From assembly GCA_964200185.2 (NCBI GenBank), contig CAXNAD020000370.1, positions 1 through 20,917 on the forward strand: DNA of 20,917 nucleotides. The letters are read 5' to 3'. The notes under the pieces are model-generated. The model saw only the letters and a list, made by a program, of their open reading frames with translations. It was not told the origin of the DNA and did not search any database. Position 1 is the stretch's first letter; the number at the start of each line of letters is the position of its first letter. The DNA is from Choristocarpus tenellus KU-1152. Its lineage: Eukaryota > Phaeophyceae. The position numbers were made by a program, and so were the translations under genes. Shown in pieces: positions 1 through 8,567 of the stretch.

Positions 1-22
1 GGGGGGGGGGGGGGGGGGGGGG
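1..22. repeat. G22 homopolymer at the window start
   Basis: The window opens with 22 consecutive G and then purine-rich sequence. The other end closes with G8, and internal G10 runs occur at 2193-2202 and 7787-7796. Homopolymer G at both ends suggests that the assembly stopped in poly-G tracts, so the true tract length is unknown. It is not a recognisable telomere because no TTAGGG units adjoin it. Confidence 0.9.
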
Positions 23-612
23 AGGAAGAAGGGAACAAAGAGGATAAAGAAAGAAATTGAAGTCAAACTTAACCACTAGCAATTTCCTAGAATAATCCTT
101 TGGGGACCGAAATGGTAAACCATTGAATTAAATTAGAACGGATTATTGATGATCCCAAAAAATAATTATCCGATTGAAGCAACCGATACTCATTTTCCTA
201 GCCAATCAAAATGCTCCAAAAGGTTGTATTATATGAGAAGACTCATCATCACTACTATTTTTATTACTACTACTACTAATATTATTACTTTTATTCTTTG
301 TTACTTCAAGGTACTACTATTGAGATGTCTTTGTTTATTATCACATCCAGACATTTTCACCATTCAAAAAAACATCACTTCCAATACATAAAAATCAAGT
401 ACAAAATAAAAAATAGACAGGAGAAAAAGTGTGTAAATATTTCTTGAAATTCAAAAATAAATAGATAAAAGACAAGCTCGAGATATATGAACATAAATAA
501 ATATATTTTGTACACAGTCAGTCCCCCCCAAACAAAAAAAAATCCAGTGCACAAGCCCATATTCTACTGTTGAAAATTAAAAATTAAAAAAATCCCACCA
601 ATTTCCAACAAA
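23..612. other. AT-rich stretch with no gene recognised
   Basis: Short open frames occur on both strands (for example 146-391 plus and 375-560 minus), but their composition simply follows ACT/ATT-rich and A-rich low-complexity sequence. No splice sites, RNA gene or repeat unit could be supported here. A C7 run lies at about 523-529. Confidence 0.5.
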
Positions 613-616
613 AACA

Positions 617-830
617 AAAGTCATACAGGGTACAACCAGTTCCCTCACATACATTAAACCACTCTAATGATTCACACACTTTCAAAAGTCATACAGGGTA
701 CAACCAGTTCCCTCAAATACATTAAACCACTCCAATGATTCACACACTTTCAAAAATCATACAGGGAACAACCAGTTCCCTCCCATACATTAAACAACCC
801 CAACGATTCACACACTTTCAAAAGTCATAC
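617..830. repeat. 68-bp tandem repeat, just over three copies
   Basis: The landmark TCATACAGGG (TCATACG in the last, partial copy) starts at 621, 689, 757 and 825, an exact 68-bp period. Each unit also holds CAACCAGTTCCCTC, CATACATTAAAC and ATTCACACACTTTCAAAA in that order. Copies differ by only a few substitutions, so the array is young compared with the diverged array at 17.9-20.1 kb. It ends abruptly in the C-rich tract that follows. Part of the unit resembles the reverse complement of the large array's monomer. Confidence 0.93.
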
Positions 831-875
831 GCCCTCCCCCCCACGCCCACCCCCACCCCCACCCCCCACACCCAA
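831..875 (-). repeat. C-rich tract, G-quadruplex candidate on the minus strand
   Basis: The tract is built of C runs separated by single A or short ACG spacers (C7, C3, C5, C5, C6 in order). The minus strand therefore carries five closely spaced G runs, which meets the usual pattern for an intramolecular G-quadruplex with very short loops. It borders the 68-bp repeat on one side and two telomere-type CCCTAA units (887-900) on the other. Confidence 0.75.
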
Positions 876-886
876 CCTCGAAAAGC

Positions 887-900
887 AACCCTAACCCTAA
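887..900 (-). repeat. Short interstitial telomere-type tract (CCCTAA)2
   Basis: AACCCTAACCCTAA reads as two TTAGGG units on the minus strand, opposite in orientation to the larger tracts at 2057-2190. Two units alone could be chance, but several other tracts in the first 3.7 kb make a shared origin plausible. Confidence 0.6.
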
Positions 901-1472
901 TGATGCTAAGATTGCCGAAGATAGAGTTAGGGGATGTCACAGGTAAAGCATAGAAGCATCAAGTCATCAGTGTATGATATGGCATATTGGTCTATGATCC
1001 CCCCCCAATATTGATGTTACTGCTTATCCCCAATACCTCTAAACATGCCAAGTTTCTGACCTCCATCCTACCCATTCCAAATATCTTAAAATACACATAA
1101 TTATGTACATATTGGGTTGACCAGCCGCATTCTTGCGTATTCTTATGCATATATGTGCACTTAAGCACGTGAACAGAAGGATTACTTCTTACACCATGTC
1201 AAATATATTATGTGGGGAAAATGCCTCCCCATGGTGCTGGAAACTCCTCTGAGAGTGGAATGAAAAAGGTCGTTTCAGATAGAGCAATACCCTTTTTATT
1301 CTTGAACATCAATAGTATGCTTTAACACACAACACCAAGTCAACTTCTAGGTATGCACATACATTTTCAAAACCTTGCACTCTAAGTGAATCTACAAAAT
1401 ATCTCCTTCACACAAATAAACAAGAACACAATCCAGGAATGATATGTCCCTATGACAAAAAAACATTATTAG
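901..1472. other. Unassigned sequence with no feature recognised
   Basis: There is a C9 run near 1000-1008 and otherwise unique-looking AT-leaning sequence. No open frame of note, splice signals or RNA gene could be supported on either strand. Confidence 0.5.
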
Positions 1473-1498
1473 AATAATAATAATAATAATAATAATAA
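1473..1498. repeat. (AAT)n microsatellite
   Basis: About eight and a half uninterrupted AAT/ATA units are followed by ACAACCC. It starts a broad AT-rich simple-sequence zone that leads into the 34-bp repeat. Confidence 0.95.
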
Positions 1499-1615
1499 CA
1501 ACCCAAACATTAACAACAAAACAGAGCAGAAAATACAGCCCTGACAAAAATACTGCAACCTATCAATAATAATAAAAAAGCAAATCAAGTATCAATGACA
1601 ATCAAAGAATAAAAA

Positions 1616-1801
1616 TAAGAATAAAAATAAAATAATAAAAATAAAATAATCACATCATTTAAAAAATAATAAAAATAAAACAATCACATCATTTAAAAAT
1701 AATAAAAATAAAATAATCACATCATTTAAAAATAATAAAAATAAAATAAATCACATCATTTAAAAATGATAAAAATAAAATAAATCACATCATTTAAAAA
1801 C
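1616..1801. repeat. 34-bp AT-rich tandem repeat, about five copies
   Basis: The motif CACATCATTTAAAAA begins at 1651, 1685, 1718, 1752 and 1786, a spacing of 33-34 bp. Between motifs lies AATAAAAATAAAATAA with small indels. The sequence before the first motif is a shorter-period version of the same A/T-rich filler. Confidence 0.93.
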
Positions 1802-2056
1802 AATAACAAAAACAAATTTCTTCTCACCTGTGCTCTCATCCCACCCCCCGTCTCTCGCCCTGATACCAGCCCCAACCCTGTCACTCCACCATTCCCATCA
1901 CCGCCTACCAATGTTCCACAAACCTGCCTCTCTAGGGCCTTGACCCTTGACAATGTCTCTCCAGCTTTGACCTCAGCAGAAACAGCAACATCACCCAGGG
2001 ATGCCACTTGACCCAGCAACTGTCACAATTATTATCATTTAATCAAAGTATTGGAA
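1802..2056. other. Moderately GC-rich spacer with a minus-strand open frame
   Basis: An 87-codon minus-strand frame (1756-2019) crosses this spacer. It is Gly/Val/Leu-rich and runs into the 34-bp repeat at its C-terminal end, where the translation turns into Phe/Ile low complexity. That makes a real protein unlikely. No family is recognised. Confidence 0.3.
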
Positions 2057-2092
2057 TTAGGGTTAGGGTTAGGGTTAGGGTTAGGGTTAGGG
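2057..2092 (+). repeat. Interstitial telomere-type tract (TTAGGG)6
   Basis: Six perfect TTAGGG units are flanked by AAAGTATTGGAA and CAGCAAAAACAG. TTAGGG is the telomere repeat of vertebrates, many fungi and many algae and protists. Here it is embedded in the contig and is not at its end. The plus strand is G-rich and could fold as a telomeric G-quadruplex. Confidence 0.97.
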
Positions 2093-2140
2093 CAGCAAAA
2101 ACAGACATCTAGTACCATACATCCCACAAATACCTTGGGA

Positions 2141-2202
2141 TAGGGTTAGGGTTAGGGCTAGGGTTAGGGTTAGGGTTAGTGTTAGGGAGGTTGGGGGGGG
2201 GG
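2141..2202 (+). repeat. Degenerate telomere-type tract followed by G10
   Basis: About eight TTAGGG-related units include variants such as GGGCTA and TTAGTG, followed by AGGTT and a G10 run at 2193-2202. It lies only about 50 bp after the perfect (TTAGGG)6 tract and has the same orientation. Its degeneracy points to an older insertion or slippage product. Confidence 0.93.
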
Positions 2203-2820
2203 CAAACAGTCTTCAAAATGAAAATATTCTCCTATTTTCAAGTTAACCCTAAGTGCTCAGTGCATCGATCTTTTTTATAAAACTACAAAACGTGTGGGTG
2301 TTTTTTTTGTATTAGATGTGTGTAGTTCTTAGTAGTAGACTCCAAAAAATAACAGAGTGCTCGCAGCTCGAAAACGCACCGACGCACATAGGTACTGACC
2401 ATGCACCATCCGCATAGGCATTTATCCTCTCATCATTTTAAAACCATTAAAACCCTTGCTTCCTCAATCATAGTTTTCTTTTGTTGTACTGAGATTTTTA
2501 TTGTTCTTATTTCTCCTGATAAAATGTAACTGTCTACATTGTACTTCTATGGCATGTCTGCGATTCAATCAGTTTCCCCCATTGAGAGACGACAAGATCT
2601 GAAATTGATTCTTGATAACATCTTCACCTTGCATCAACAAACAAATGTGAAAGGACATGAAAGACATGAAAGACAACTTAATCAAAGACTGGTGCTTCGA
2701 GACAAATATTGAAAAAAAAAAAGAGATACATGAAAAAAAGGAAACTATCACGAGTTTCTTCCAACCAAATACGAAAAAAATAAAAATAAAAAATAAAAAA
2801 CTTTTTATTTGCTCTTACGA
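2203..2820. other. Unassigned sequence; minor direct repeat only
   Basis: Two short open frames overlap antisense at 2569-2845, both about 60 codons, with Lys-rich or Phe-rich translations that follow A-runs. A small direct repeat GACATGAAA occurs twice near 2653-2670. Nothing here could be supported as a gene. Confidence 0.4.
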
Positions 2821-2823
2821 GAT

Positions 2824-2937
2824 CACACCCTCTCCTGTACAATAATACTGTTGAATAGGATTAGGGTTAGGGTTAGGGTTAGGGTTACACCCTCTTCTGT
2901 ACCATTAATACTGTTGTATAGAGTTAGGGTTACATGT
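2824..2937 (+). repeat. 61-bp tandem duplication built around telomere-type units
   Basis: The block CACACCCTCTCCTGTAC... ACTGTTGAATAGGA leading into (TTAGGG)4 is followed directly by a diverged second copy, TACACCCTCTTCTGTACC... ACTGTTGTATAGA leading into TTAGGGTTA. Both copies end in telomere-type units: four at 2861-2887 and about one and a half at 2931-2941. The duplicated unit therefore includes both unique sequence and telomeric repeat. Confidence 0.88.
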
Positions 2938-3049
2938 AGCACAGCATGTCCCTACTTCAAGTTAAAAGATACGCAATGTGAAATATGCAGCAAACAAGAC
3001 CACTGTCAATCAATGTCAAAAGCAATATTTGAAGGTGTAGGGGGGGAAT

Positions 3050-3050
<1 letters not shown>

Positions 3051-3081
<31 letters not shown>
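3051..3081. repeat. (CA)15 microsatellite
   Basis: Fifteen uninterrupted CA units follow a G7 run. Any open frame across it is low complexity. Confidence 0.97.
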
Positions 3082-3160
3082 GCATGGGATTCCTTAAAAG
3101 TTAGAGCACCTAAACTCCATTCTTACTTTCTGTGACCCCAACCCAGGCAGTAGTACATAA

Positions 3161-3200
3161 GTCTTTGGTGGGAAAGACTGATCTTTGGCGGGAAAGACTG
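3161..3200 (+). promoter_or_regulatory. Tandem 20-bp repeat carrying two E2F-like sites
   Basis: Two adjacent 20-bp copies differ at only two positions. The first contains TTTGGTGGGAAA (3164-3175) and the second TTTGGCGGGAAA (3184-3195). The second matches the canonical E2F/DP binding consensus (TTTSSCGS with flanking A/T) completely; the first has C to T in the core. The centres are 20 bp apart, about two helical turns, so both would face the same side of the DNA. No confident gene starts nearby, so a promoter role is inference. Confidence 0.4.
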
Positions 3201-3288
3201 ACCTGTTCCATCCCTTCCTGAATGAATCGAAGTGTGTCCATCTGTTCCTTCCTTGTGGCCTGGAGAAGGTTCTACATTTGAAGCACAC

Positions 3289-3345
3289 AAAATACACACA
3301 TAGACATATATACATACATATATACATATATATACATGTGTATGT
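3289..3345. repeat. TA/CATA-rich microsatellite
   Basis: ACACA/TACATA/TATATA units form an imperfect low-complexity tract. Two overlapping minus-strand open frames of 88 and 113 codons (3123-3389 and 3094-3435) run through it. Their Tyr/Ile/Cys-rich middles are translations of this tract and are not treated as genes. Confidence 0.85.
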
Positions 3346-3590
3346 ACAAACGTTAACAGTAAAAGATACCAAGATATCATAAAAATCACTTTGAAAGTTC
3401 AAGAATGGATTGAATGCCACTGTGTTAGAAACCAAGGGAATTCGGTGGAGGGTGGGCTGTAAAGTGTGCTATAAGGGGCATGTTTGTCCAGGAATGTAGA
3501 GGAAGAGGGATGTTGGGCCTAGAACAAATTGAGTGAGAGTTGAGGGGGGACCTAGAGCTGACAACAACAGCATCCTCAAACATCTGAGGG

Positions 3591-3660
3591 TAAGGGTTAG
3601 GGCATGCTGGAGATGGATTGAGGGAAGGATAATAACCTTTTCCTCCAACCCTAACCCTTA
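3591..3660. repeat. Inverted telomere-type arms, TAAGGGTTAGGG / CCCTAACCCTTA
   Basis: A perfect 12-bp arm at 3591-3602 is matched by its exact reverse complement at 3649-3660, with a 46-bp spacer. Both arms are telomere-type (TTAGGG with a TAAGGG variant), so the two strands of the telomere motif face each other here, unlike the single orientation at 2057-2190. Confidence 0.8.
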
Positions 3661-3680
3661 TAGAAAGCCGTAACTATTAT

Positions 3681-3738
3681 ATATTTAATCAAATATAGTC
3701 AAATATAGTCAAATATAGTCAAATATAGTCAAATATAA
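3681..3738. repeat. 10-bp tandem repeat AAATATAGTC
   Basis: Four exact units from 3691 are flanked by degenerate ones (ATATTTAATC before, AAATATAAAA after). The 10-bp period places the A/T stretches on one face of the helix, which can produce sequence-directed bending. No neighbouring gene explains it. Confidence 0.93.
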
Positions 3739-5404
3739 AATGTTGAAGTCATTAAGCTGTGGAGGAGATCACGGTGGTCGATAGTTAGTGGCCATTTATA
3801 AAATTATTGTTCACACGTACTTCAAACTTGGCTAACATTAGTATAGTTCAACAACAGGGTAAAATTTTAGGAGGCGTTATTGAACAGAACAGTGTTCCAC
3901 ATTGGATGTAGCCGGTAGAGGCAAAGGGTAACGCCAACGGAAAATGAATGTTCTTGCTCTCTCTGATTCATGAAATAATCAAGCAAAAGGGATGGGGTTT
4001 GGGCTGGGACTTTAGGGATGGGTTCATCATGTTGCAATCAGGACAATGGGCACACAACTTGCTTAGTTAGGATGGGCTGCACTAACTAAAATTGTACCTG
4101 TCTGGATGGAGCAGGCAAAGTAACCGATTCTAGGGGTGATATTTCGAAGTGGTAGGACATGTACTAAAGTCTCGCCAGGTGGGTGACCTTGACCATGTTA
4201 TCCGCTGCAATATTTATCATAACATCAGGATAGGTGTCAGGATATATTTCGAAAGCTCATGCGAAAGGGACTTATGTACAAAGAAAGACGTATGTACGAA
4301 GATTGCAATGGCAAGGTTCTTCAAACTCGGGCTATAGAGTCACATGTCACATGAGCTGAGGATCAGCAACAAAGAACAGAGAGAGGATAAAGGTTCACGG
4401 AAATACGAGAAAAGCAAGCTTTCATAAGTCATCTTTGTGGAGGCTCAAGAGCACTTCACATTCTTCATGTAGGTCCCCGTATCACGCACAACATCAGGAA
4501 GGTTAATAAGACCAATAACACAAAAGCTAATCCACACAATCTTGGTAGAATGGTGCTGCCTGCAATAGCATCAGTGAGCACCTGGCTTTGCCGTATCAAC
4601 AGTGCACATAGAGTGCTCGAGATCCGCAAGTTTGCCTGAAGCGTCTTAAATCGTGTGTCCTCATCACGCCATTTTTCTTCCTTCCAATGCCACCCACAAC
4701 CCTCAGTCTACCATCACATCACCTTGCCATTGCCACACGTTTTCTACCTGTAATTGTCGAAATTCACAGTAGATTCTTTCCAATTCTATAGATCTACCTG
4801 ACCTCAGGGTCCATAAAAAGTCCTGTAAAAATGACCAATCTGGGACCATACATTCGCTAAGCAAAATCTATATTTCCTTCTCTACACACCGACCTCGCGC
4901 ACAGCTCATACCATTGAGACTCCAAGGATTTCGGCCAAAAATTGTCCAGCTTCCACAAGAAACAAGGACATTTCCGCAAACACCTTTGAGTAACGCTAGT
5001 CACAAACCCCTTGGCAACCATTCATCCACGCTAGGTATTCATATCTAACGAGCCAAGACTCATTGTGAACTCATTGCGCCTTTTACACAGCGCCGTTGTC
5101 ATCTCTCTGTTTGAGGAACTAACACTGCGGGTAGGCTCTTGTTGTCAACTCAACTCTGTCTAGTATAGTAATACACACAGCATTGACACAAAACCAAATT
5201 ATCTGGTCTGAAACTGCAATGTCGAGCAAATCAACTCCACAGCAATCCAAAAGGGTAACTTGTCCTCCAGTTTGTCCAGATATTTGAGGAAACGCTGATG
5301 GGAGTCACATCAACTATTTTAGGATGCTGACACCTTCACATAGACACCATCTATGCCACAATTCAAAATACATATTCACCATGATATCCCTTGTATCCAT
5401 AGGA
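3739..5404. other. Long unassigned stretch with weak exon-like frames on the minus strand
   Basis: No gene can be called. The best candidate is a minus-strand open frame at 4465-4710, 80 codons between stops with no ATG start. It is charged and Trp-containing at its beginning and ends in one strongly hydrophobic segment of about 20 residues, as in a single-pass membrane protein. A plus-strand frame at 4149-4337 starts with ATG (62 codons) and resembles nothing known. Open runs of this length are expected by chance in a window this size. Confidence 0.3.
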
Positions 5405-6966
5405 GATGCCCTGCTACTGTAGTGAGCCATCGCTTCCTGTTGGTGAGCACCCTCGATTCCTCTCCCTGATGCTATTGATGTTCATCAAAGTCAGGGAACG
5501 AAGGGAAATTTCAAGGACGTCAATGAATATTCGATATAGCACCAACATAATCACCTCCGGAGGAACAGTAAATAAATCAGGGTACTACACAATTCACATC
5601 AACTCTGATAAAAATATTATTACAACTACGATTATTGTACACTCGATAAAACATACGTATCACACGAGAAAATACCTTCCCAGAAGCAAGCCAAAAGAAA
5701 GTAAACCGAATTGTTTTGGAACAATTTCAAAGACGGCCATTTAAAAGGGTAGTACTTTCAAAGTTTGAAACTTGTAAGGGTATTCTATTTTTTCGAGGTG
5801 GAAAACAATAATCTTTTTCTCTTCCTCGTGGAGTTTCTCAGTGTCGAGTAGGCCAGTCAACGTAGGCTTCACACCAAACATGGTCTTGCAAGTATGTGTT
5901 GCTTCTTTGATAGGATATGGCTCTGAGTATCGGGGAGGGGGTTGGCGGCTGTCCACTTGGGTCCATTTTTCCATGTCACAATGTTTTGGTGATTTGGTTG
6001 CATGTGTCAGATGGATAATGCACGTGCACCTTTCCAGGCCAGGGTCCAAATGGACACCCTGGTGTAGACCCCCCTGCCCCACCCAGATACTTTGAGGTTA
6101 TGAGGGGAGAGAGTCCTTGTCTGGCAGAGAATCTCTACCATGTTGGTGTGCTCAAGTGGTGGATTACCTTCACCTTCACCCACTGTTAGTTTGCCCGTGT
6201 ATGCACGTGGTCTCTCTGTATTATCTCTTGACTCCAGTGGGGGTATTTGTAGTAGTAGAATGGAGGTAATGATTAAATTGTTGCAATTATGGCGAAGACA
6301 AGGACGGAATGATGATGTCATGATGTCCCCAACAGTTAGGAAAGAGAGGCAGTCACCATCGTGAACTGCTGAAAGTGAGTGATGATGTTCTTTTTACTTG
6401 GTTTCTACTATGCTCTACTGTTGGTGCTACTATGAACTACATCAGGACTGCCGATCATGGTGCTGGAAGTTGTTGGTACTATTAAGAGAGTAATGTTCTA
6501 TAATGTATGATGTGTGTTGGAGTTGTGTGCGATAATCAAGTGATGAATGGCAGGCAGTCTGTGTGTGTCTACAAGCTGCCACCACAAAGAACGGACGATG
6601 AAGCAGGATGATGATTGTTGTTGCGTACATTGTTCGTTAGTACATAGTACATACAGTACGTTGTGTGTGACATACACATGCATCCTCTGAGTAAGTTGTA
6701 AAAATATGCGCAACGAATAGGCTACTGGTATGAGTATTACGCATCATGCCTGATCGTTAGCACAACCACACACCAAAAGAATATGAAATGAAAGTGTGTA
6801 CTGTGATATTTAGTGGTGGTATCATTCGTCGTGTCAACCTCTTGCGTCTGAAACGACTCAACACACATCTTCTTCTTAGTCAATGAGCCTCTTGACTGCA
6901 GGTATCTGATGGAATGAAAAATCGTGAAGCATTACTTATTCCTCGTTTAATGACAATTGATCGTTG
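5405..6966. other. Unassigned stretch with overlapping short open frames
   Basis: Several frames of 60-113 codons overlap on both strands between 5406 and 6370, and none stands out. A minus-strand frame at 5414-5587 (56 codons, hydrophobic then polar) and a Ser-rich plus-strand ATG frame at 6140-6364 (74 codons) read most like protein, but with no recognisable domain. An imperfect palindrome CCAGGGTCC/GGACACCCTGG lies at 6039-6062, and a G-box core CACGTG near 6022. Confidence 0.3.
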
Positions 6967-7010
6967 ACACACACACACACACACACACACATACACACAC
7001 ACACACACAC
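6967..7010. repeat. (CA)n microsatellite with one TA interruption
   Basis: About 22 CA units contain a single CATA interruption near 6991. An ATG-like open frame across it (6964-7158) is Thr-His repeats and is not a gene. Confidence 0.96.
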
Positions 7011-7154
7011 TACATACTACGTACTTGGAGTACATTCAGAAATGCAATACACATCTGAAAAGAGGCATTACCCGCACAGTCTACCCCAATCTGTTTCTTC
7101 CTTTTACTCTACCCCAGACGACTATCGCCGGCATCATCTCCGCCATCTCCTACA

Positions 7155-7420
7155 TTGAGTCAAATCAATTGAGAGGTAGGCAGGTTTAGACCCTTTTGCA
7201 TTCTAAGTCATCTTTCTTACCGTATGCAATACACTCTATTTCATTGCTTTACATTCACAATGAGGTACACAAAATTGATATTACCCCTTTCCACACAAAA
7301 AATGACACCACAATATAGCAAAGACTCTTTCTGCAATAATCATGAAAAATGGCATATTTTTACCCTTTCTTGGGGTCCTTAAAATGCAACCCTATCTAAC
7401 CTTCAATTGGTTTTGCTCGA
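7155..7420 (-). mobile_element. Short TIR element, copy B1 (MITE-like, about 266 bp)
   Basis: The left end reads TTGAGTCAAATCAATTGAG; the right end, reverse-complemented, reads TCGAGCAAAACCAATTGAAG. They form imperfect terminal inverted repeats of about 22-28 bp. Read on the minus strand the element aligns along its length with copy B2 at 16617-16886, including the subterminal GGGTTGCATTTTAAG and the inner TGTGTGGAAAGGG and GAGTGTATTG blocks. It has no transposase-size open frame. It resembles a non-autonomous DNA transposon (MITE). A target-site duplication is not clear; TA/TAC on both flanks is only suggestive. Confidence 0.72.
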
Positions 7421-7446
7421 TACCAGCAGCACTATCATCTAAGGCA

Positions 7447-7661
7447 TCATCTGTTCGTGTCGTCCATGCTGTAAACGACCTCATGGTCGGAATCCCCCTC
7501 TGATATCAAGCCCATGTCCTCATCATTCTCAGGAGAGCTTGTTCCCTGTCCAATGTACAAGGCGTTATCAAGGTCGAACTTGACCGCGTCCTGTGCAATC
7601 TAATTTACGGGATTGACCCTCCATCGTATGGCTACATACTGAGCAGCGTGCTGATAATGCT
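7447..7661 (-). pseudogene. Possible terminal exon with one in-frame TAG
   Basis: A minus-strand frame of about 72 codons runs from a plausible splice acceptor (C7 tract then TTGCAG, cut after 7662) to TGA at 7447-7449. It has one interruption, TAG at 7600-7602. The translation begins with EHYQHAAQYVAIRWRV and ends with an acidic tail rich in Asp/Glu/Ser. It lies directly next to TIR element B1, only about 30 bp away. No domain is recognised. It may be a decayed gene end or captured exon, but an open run of this size can also occur by chance. Confidence 0.22.
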
Positions 7662-7806
7662 CTGCAAGGGGGGGAAAATTAGAGGACAAGGGGAAATAAT
7701 TTTGTTGAAGAAGACCAAAAATGATTACTTAGTAGGTGGTAGTTGCTCAAGGCAGGTGTGTGTGACTTGCATCTGGTATTATTAGTGGGGGGGGGGAGCA
7801 TTGGTG
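7662..7806. other. G-rich spacer with a G10 run
   Basis: It contains G7 at 7668-7674 and G10 at 7787-7796. These G runs resemble those at the contig ends. No gene is seen. Confidence 0.6.
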
Positions 7807-7906
7807 GAGGAAAGCTTTTTTGTTGTCAAAGGGGGATTGGAATGAGGGCACCACTGTATTGTCAATAGTATGGAAGTATTTTAGAAATTACCTCCATGCC
7901 AAGAGA

Positions 7907-8263
7907 ATGGAGGGACCTGGAACAGAACGTTTTCTTATGCCAACCCCCACCCCCCAAGCCAGCTTGCAGCCCAGTCCCATCACAACTACCCGGTCCAGTG
8001 TAAGGCCCTGGTCATTGTACTTCATAGTGACAAAAGGGAAATATGTTCAGATTCTAAGGAAGATACATGAATCAGCGGAGGATGGTATCACCTCAATATC
8101 GTCTCTCCCATCACCTAAGTACCATCAAGTGAGTACCACCTTTCTCATTATGGTAGTGTGTGTGGATCTCGCGCGATTCCCTTTGTTTCACTTCACACAG
8201 ATTGAGTACCTGGTACACACACTAACTTACTGTTCTCCTCATCTTTCATTCTGGATACAATAA
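7907..8263 (+). CDS. Weak candidate gene with a possible 72-bp intron
   Basis: This is the longest open frame of the window. It is open from 7766; the first ATG is at 7907 and the stop TAA at 8261-8263. Inside it a GTGAGT donor at 8129 and a pyrimidine-rich CACACAG acceptor ending at 8200 would define a 72-bp phase-0 intron that carries no in-frame stop. Splicing would join ...KYHQ to IEYLVHTL. There is a Pro/Thr/Ser-rich stretch near the start and no recognised domain. Frames of this length occur about once by chance in a sequence of this size, so the splice pair is the main support. Confidence 0.2.
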   Translation: MEGPGTERFLMPTPTPQASLQPSPITTTRSSVRPWSLYFIVTKGKYVQILRKIHESAEDGITSISSLPSPKYHQVSTTFLIMVVCVDLARFPLFHFTQIEYLVHTLTYCSPHLSFWIQ

Positions 8264-8530
8264 TACTTTGACTTGTACTACTATTAGTATGTTTAAATTA
8301 CTGGCACTGTACTTCTTGCCTATAGTAGTAGACTATATTCAACAGTCAAAAAGGAAGGGGGATCCGAAATAAGTTACAACTTTCAAGTATCAGTTCACCA
8401 CCTTCAAGTATCGCCCGAAGGAGCCAAACATATTCATCTTCTTCCTCTCAAAAAGGCCACACTCGGGCCATGATATCAGAATCGTAATCTCAAAGGACCA
8501 AGTCGATCTCAGTTTGGTCGGCCCACATGC

Positions 8531-8538
<8 letters not shown>
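8264..8538. other. Unassigned spacer
   Basis: A short direct repeat TTCAAGTATC occurs twice near 8382-8412. A minus-strand open run of about 35 codons (EEEDEYVWLLRAILEGGE within it) follows a broken ATG frame and could be another decayed coding scrap. The sequence GGACCAAGTCG here recurs near 8975. Nothing firm is supported. Confidence 0.3.

Positions 8539-8563
<25 letters not shown>
8539..8563. repeat. (GT)12 microsatellite
   Basis: Twelve and a half GT units are preceded by ATATATAT and followed by an A6 run. No gene context is evident. Confidence 0.96.

Positions 8564-8567
<4 letters not shown>

Noticed and set aside
1-22. Chromosome end (telomere cap)
   Set aside because: Pure G is not a known telomere repeat, the other contig end is also poly-G, and no terminal TTAGGG array adjoins it.
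3094-3435. Minus-strand 113-codon frame as a Cys-rich secreted protein
   Set aside because: Its Cys/Tyr/Ile-rich middle is simply the translation of a TA/CATA microsatellite.
6964-7158. Thr-His repeat protein
   Set aside because: It is the translation of a CA microsatellite.
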